From an uncultured Actinomyces sp. (GTDB taxonomy: Bacteria; Actinomycetota; Actinomycetes; Actinomycetales; Actinomycetaceae), in the NCBI GenBank assembly GCA_915063485.1, contig CAJZDJ010000100.1:1-5543 (forward strand): a DNA stretch of 5,543 nucleotides, written 5' to 3'. This document shows positions 4,439-5,543 of the stretch, in pieces. How positions within the stretch are numbered: position 1 is the first letter of the stretch; the number at the start of each line of letters is the position of its first letter. The notes beneath the pieces were generated by a model that saw only the letters and a program-made list of their open reading frames with translations, ran no database searches and was not told the DNA's origin. Made by a program: the position numbers and the translations under genes.

Positions 4439-5543
4439 AGGCCAGGCGCAAACACACCTCTGTACCCGGTTCGCGGGCGCGAATAGTGGCGCTGCCGCCG
4501 TGGCGCTGCATACGGCCGATGATGGAGTCGCGCACCCCGTGGCGGTCTGGGTTTATGGCTTCTAGCTCAAAGCCGGCGCCGTGATCGCGCACGTAGGCTT
4601 CCACTTCTTGGCCGCTGAACTCCACATATAGGCTGATTGGGGGTTTGCCGTGGCGCACCGCGTTGGCTAGGGCTTCACGCAGGGCCGAGGTGAGCACGCG
4701 GGTTTTGGCGGTGGCCGGGGTGTCTCCCACAATCACGCTATCTACGGGCACGCCGTAAAGCTGCTCAATTTCACGTGAAACGCTTTCTACCTCGCTGCGA
4801 AGGTTTTCGTTGGTGGGGTGGTTGTCCCCGTAAAGCCAGGCGCGCAGTTCACGTTCTTGGCTTAGCGCCAGGGCGGCCACACGCTGGGGATCGTCAGCTT
4901 GGGCGCGCAGCAGGGTGAGGGTTTGCAGTACCGAGTCGTGCAGGTGGGCAGCAATGTCGGCGCGTTCTGAGGCGCGCGCCTGGGCGGCTTGGGTCTGGGA
5001 TAGTTGCCTGATTACTCCCAGCCACAGCGGGGCGAGTACTAGGGCCACCACGCTTAGCATCACTAGGGCCGCGAACGCCCCGATCAGCATGCCTGACATG
5101 TCGGTGTGGTCGCTAAGCCAAATCAGCACCCCTAAAACCGCTAGGGCCAGGCCGGCCGCTAAGCGTGCGATTGCCGCCATTGAACGCGGAGTGTGCATTA
5201 CTTCTTCGGCTTGGCTCCAGGCCAGGGCAGCGCCGCAACCGATTATCAGCAGCGGCAGGTAGGCGTTGCTTTCCAGCCAGCCTCGACTCCAGGCCACCAG
5301 GATTGCGGCCAGGGCTAGCAGCACTACGCCGCTAAATATGGTGGTGGCCTGATCTCTGCCGTCTTTGCTCTGTAGCTGGTTTAGCTGCGCGGCCAGGCGG
5401 GTGGGGGCGGCTAGCTGTGAACTGGCTGGGTTGCCGGCTGGAATTAGGGCTATGGCCAGGGCATATGCCAGCGCGCCGACCCCGTTTAGGAAGAGCAGAC
5501 CCACAAAAATAGCGCGCACTAGCCACACGTTTACGCCCAGGTG
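4431..5543 (-). CDS. PspC-domain sensor histidine kinase, 5' end cut by the window edge
   Basis: This is the membrane sensor kinase of a two-component system with the downstream LuxR-type regulator. The reading frame is open to the edge of the window. The GTG at 5528 is not the true start, because the five codons before it plus the following residues read as the C-terminal half of a PspC domain (HLGVNVWLVRAIFVG through AYALAIALIPAG). Numbering from that GTG, further hydrophobic segments lie near 66-80, 90-104, 121-138 and 146-172. The dimerisation box DIAAHLHDSVLQTL (191-204) carries the phospho-acceptor H197, as in HisKA_3 (NarL-partner) kinases. The ATPase domain shows the N box REALANAVRHG (N289), DHGAGF (315-320) and the HGVRDSIIGRM loop (330-340). 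All catalytic motifs are intact. PspC kinases of this layout are widespread in actinobacteria and are linked to cell-envelope stress. A parS-like palindrome is embedded in the ATPase half of the gene. Confidence 0.93.
   Translation of the reverse strand, partial: HLGVNVWLVRAIFVGLLFLNGVGALAYALAIALIPAGNPASSQLAAPTRLAAQLNQLQSKDGRDQATTIFSGVVLLALAAILVAWSRGWLESNAYLPLLIIGCGAALAWSQAEEVMHTPRSMAAIARLAAGLALAVLGVLIWLSDHTDMSGMLIGAFAALVMLSVVALVLAPLWLGVIRQLSQTQAAQARASERADIAAHLHDSVLQTLTLLRAQADDPQRVAALALSQERELRAWLYGDNHPTNENLRSEVESVSREIEQLYGVPVDSVIVGDTPATAKTRVLTSALREALANAVRHGKPPISLYVEFSGQEVEAYVRDHGAGFELEAINPDRHGVRDSIIGRMQRHGGSATIRAREPGTEVCLRLALQ
4768..4781. promoter_or_regulatory. parS-like ParB-binding palindrome inside the histidine kinase gene
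   Basis: The plus strand reads ATTTCACGTGAAAC, one mismatch from the conserved 14-bp parS core GTTTCACGTGAAAC, and includes the perfect 12-bp palindrome TTTCACGTGAAA (4769-4780). It encodes the kinase residues VSREI in frame; bacterial parS sites often lie inside genes. parS recruits ParB for chromosome segregation, and sites cluster around the replication origin. The match is seen; ParB binding is inferred. Confidence 0.5.

Noticed and set aside
4333..4584. Plus-strand frames reading QPAQPAPSVQPAPATQ
   Set aside because: The proline/glutamine pattern is just the translation of the 9-bp DNA repeat and then runs antisense through the kinase end; the ATG has no convincing ribosome site.

Overview
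The window reads as chromosomal DNA from a moderately GC-rich Gram-positive actinobacterium, plausibly of the Actinomycetaceae type. The evidence is protein style rather than a marker gene: a WecA homologue with the mycobacterial-type GFLPHNFNPA-IFMGD block, a short YrdC/Sua5 protein directly upstream of it (the tsaC-wecA order seen ahead of the ATP synthase operon in actinobacteria), a PspC-domain histidine kinase, and a leaderless-type promoter. The species cannot be fixed from the sequence.

All five real genes lie on the minus strand, so transcription runs from high to low coordinates. From 5543 down to 4431 is a histidine kinase whose N-terminus (a PspC domain) is cut by the window edge. 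A 182-bp spacer (4249-4430) follows, holding an in-phase 9-bp repeat array, an AT-rich inverted repeat and a near-consensus -10 box placed to give a leaderless mRNA. Next come a NarL/LuxR-type response regulator (4248-3592), a GH33-type sialidase without a signal peptide (3539-2190), a threonylcarbamoyl-AMP synthase (2141-1524) and a WecA-type GlcNAc-1-phosphate transferase (1514 to beyond position 1). The WecA protein has a long lysine-rich then Ala/Ser/Val/Pro-rich tail and does not terminate within the window. No RNA genes, insertion sequences or CRISPR arrays were seen.

Functionally there are three blocks: an envelope-stress-type two-component system, a cytoplasmic sialic-acid glycosidase with no transporter or lyase in view, and a housekeeping pair for tRNA t6A synthesis and lipid-linked cell-wall glycan initiation. 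The short gaps from the regulator through wecA (52, 48 and 9 bp) allow one transcript starting at the regulator's own promoter, which would tie tsaC and wecA to the two-component system.

The points most worth a second look are: (1) a 13-of-14 match to the ParB-binding parS core inside the kinase gene; (2) a perfect 9+9 bp inverted repeat centred 59 bp upstream of the regulator's start codon, in the classic position for an activator site at a leaderless promoter; (3) a second copy of the regulator's last six codons plus stop, in frame 45 bp downstream, with only synonymous differences; (4) the 9-bp repeat array and a duplicated stop-codon segment after the kinase; and (5) the low-complexity tail of WecA.
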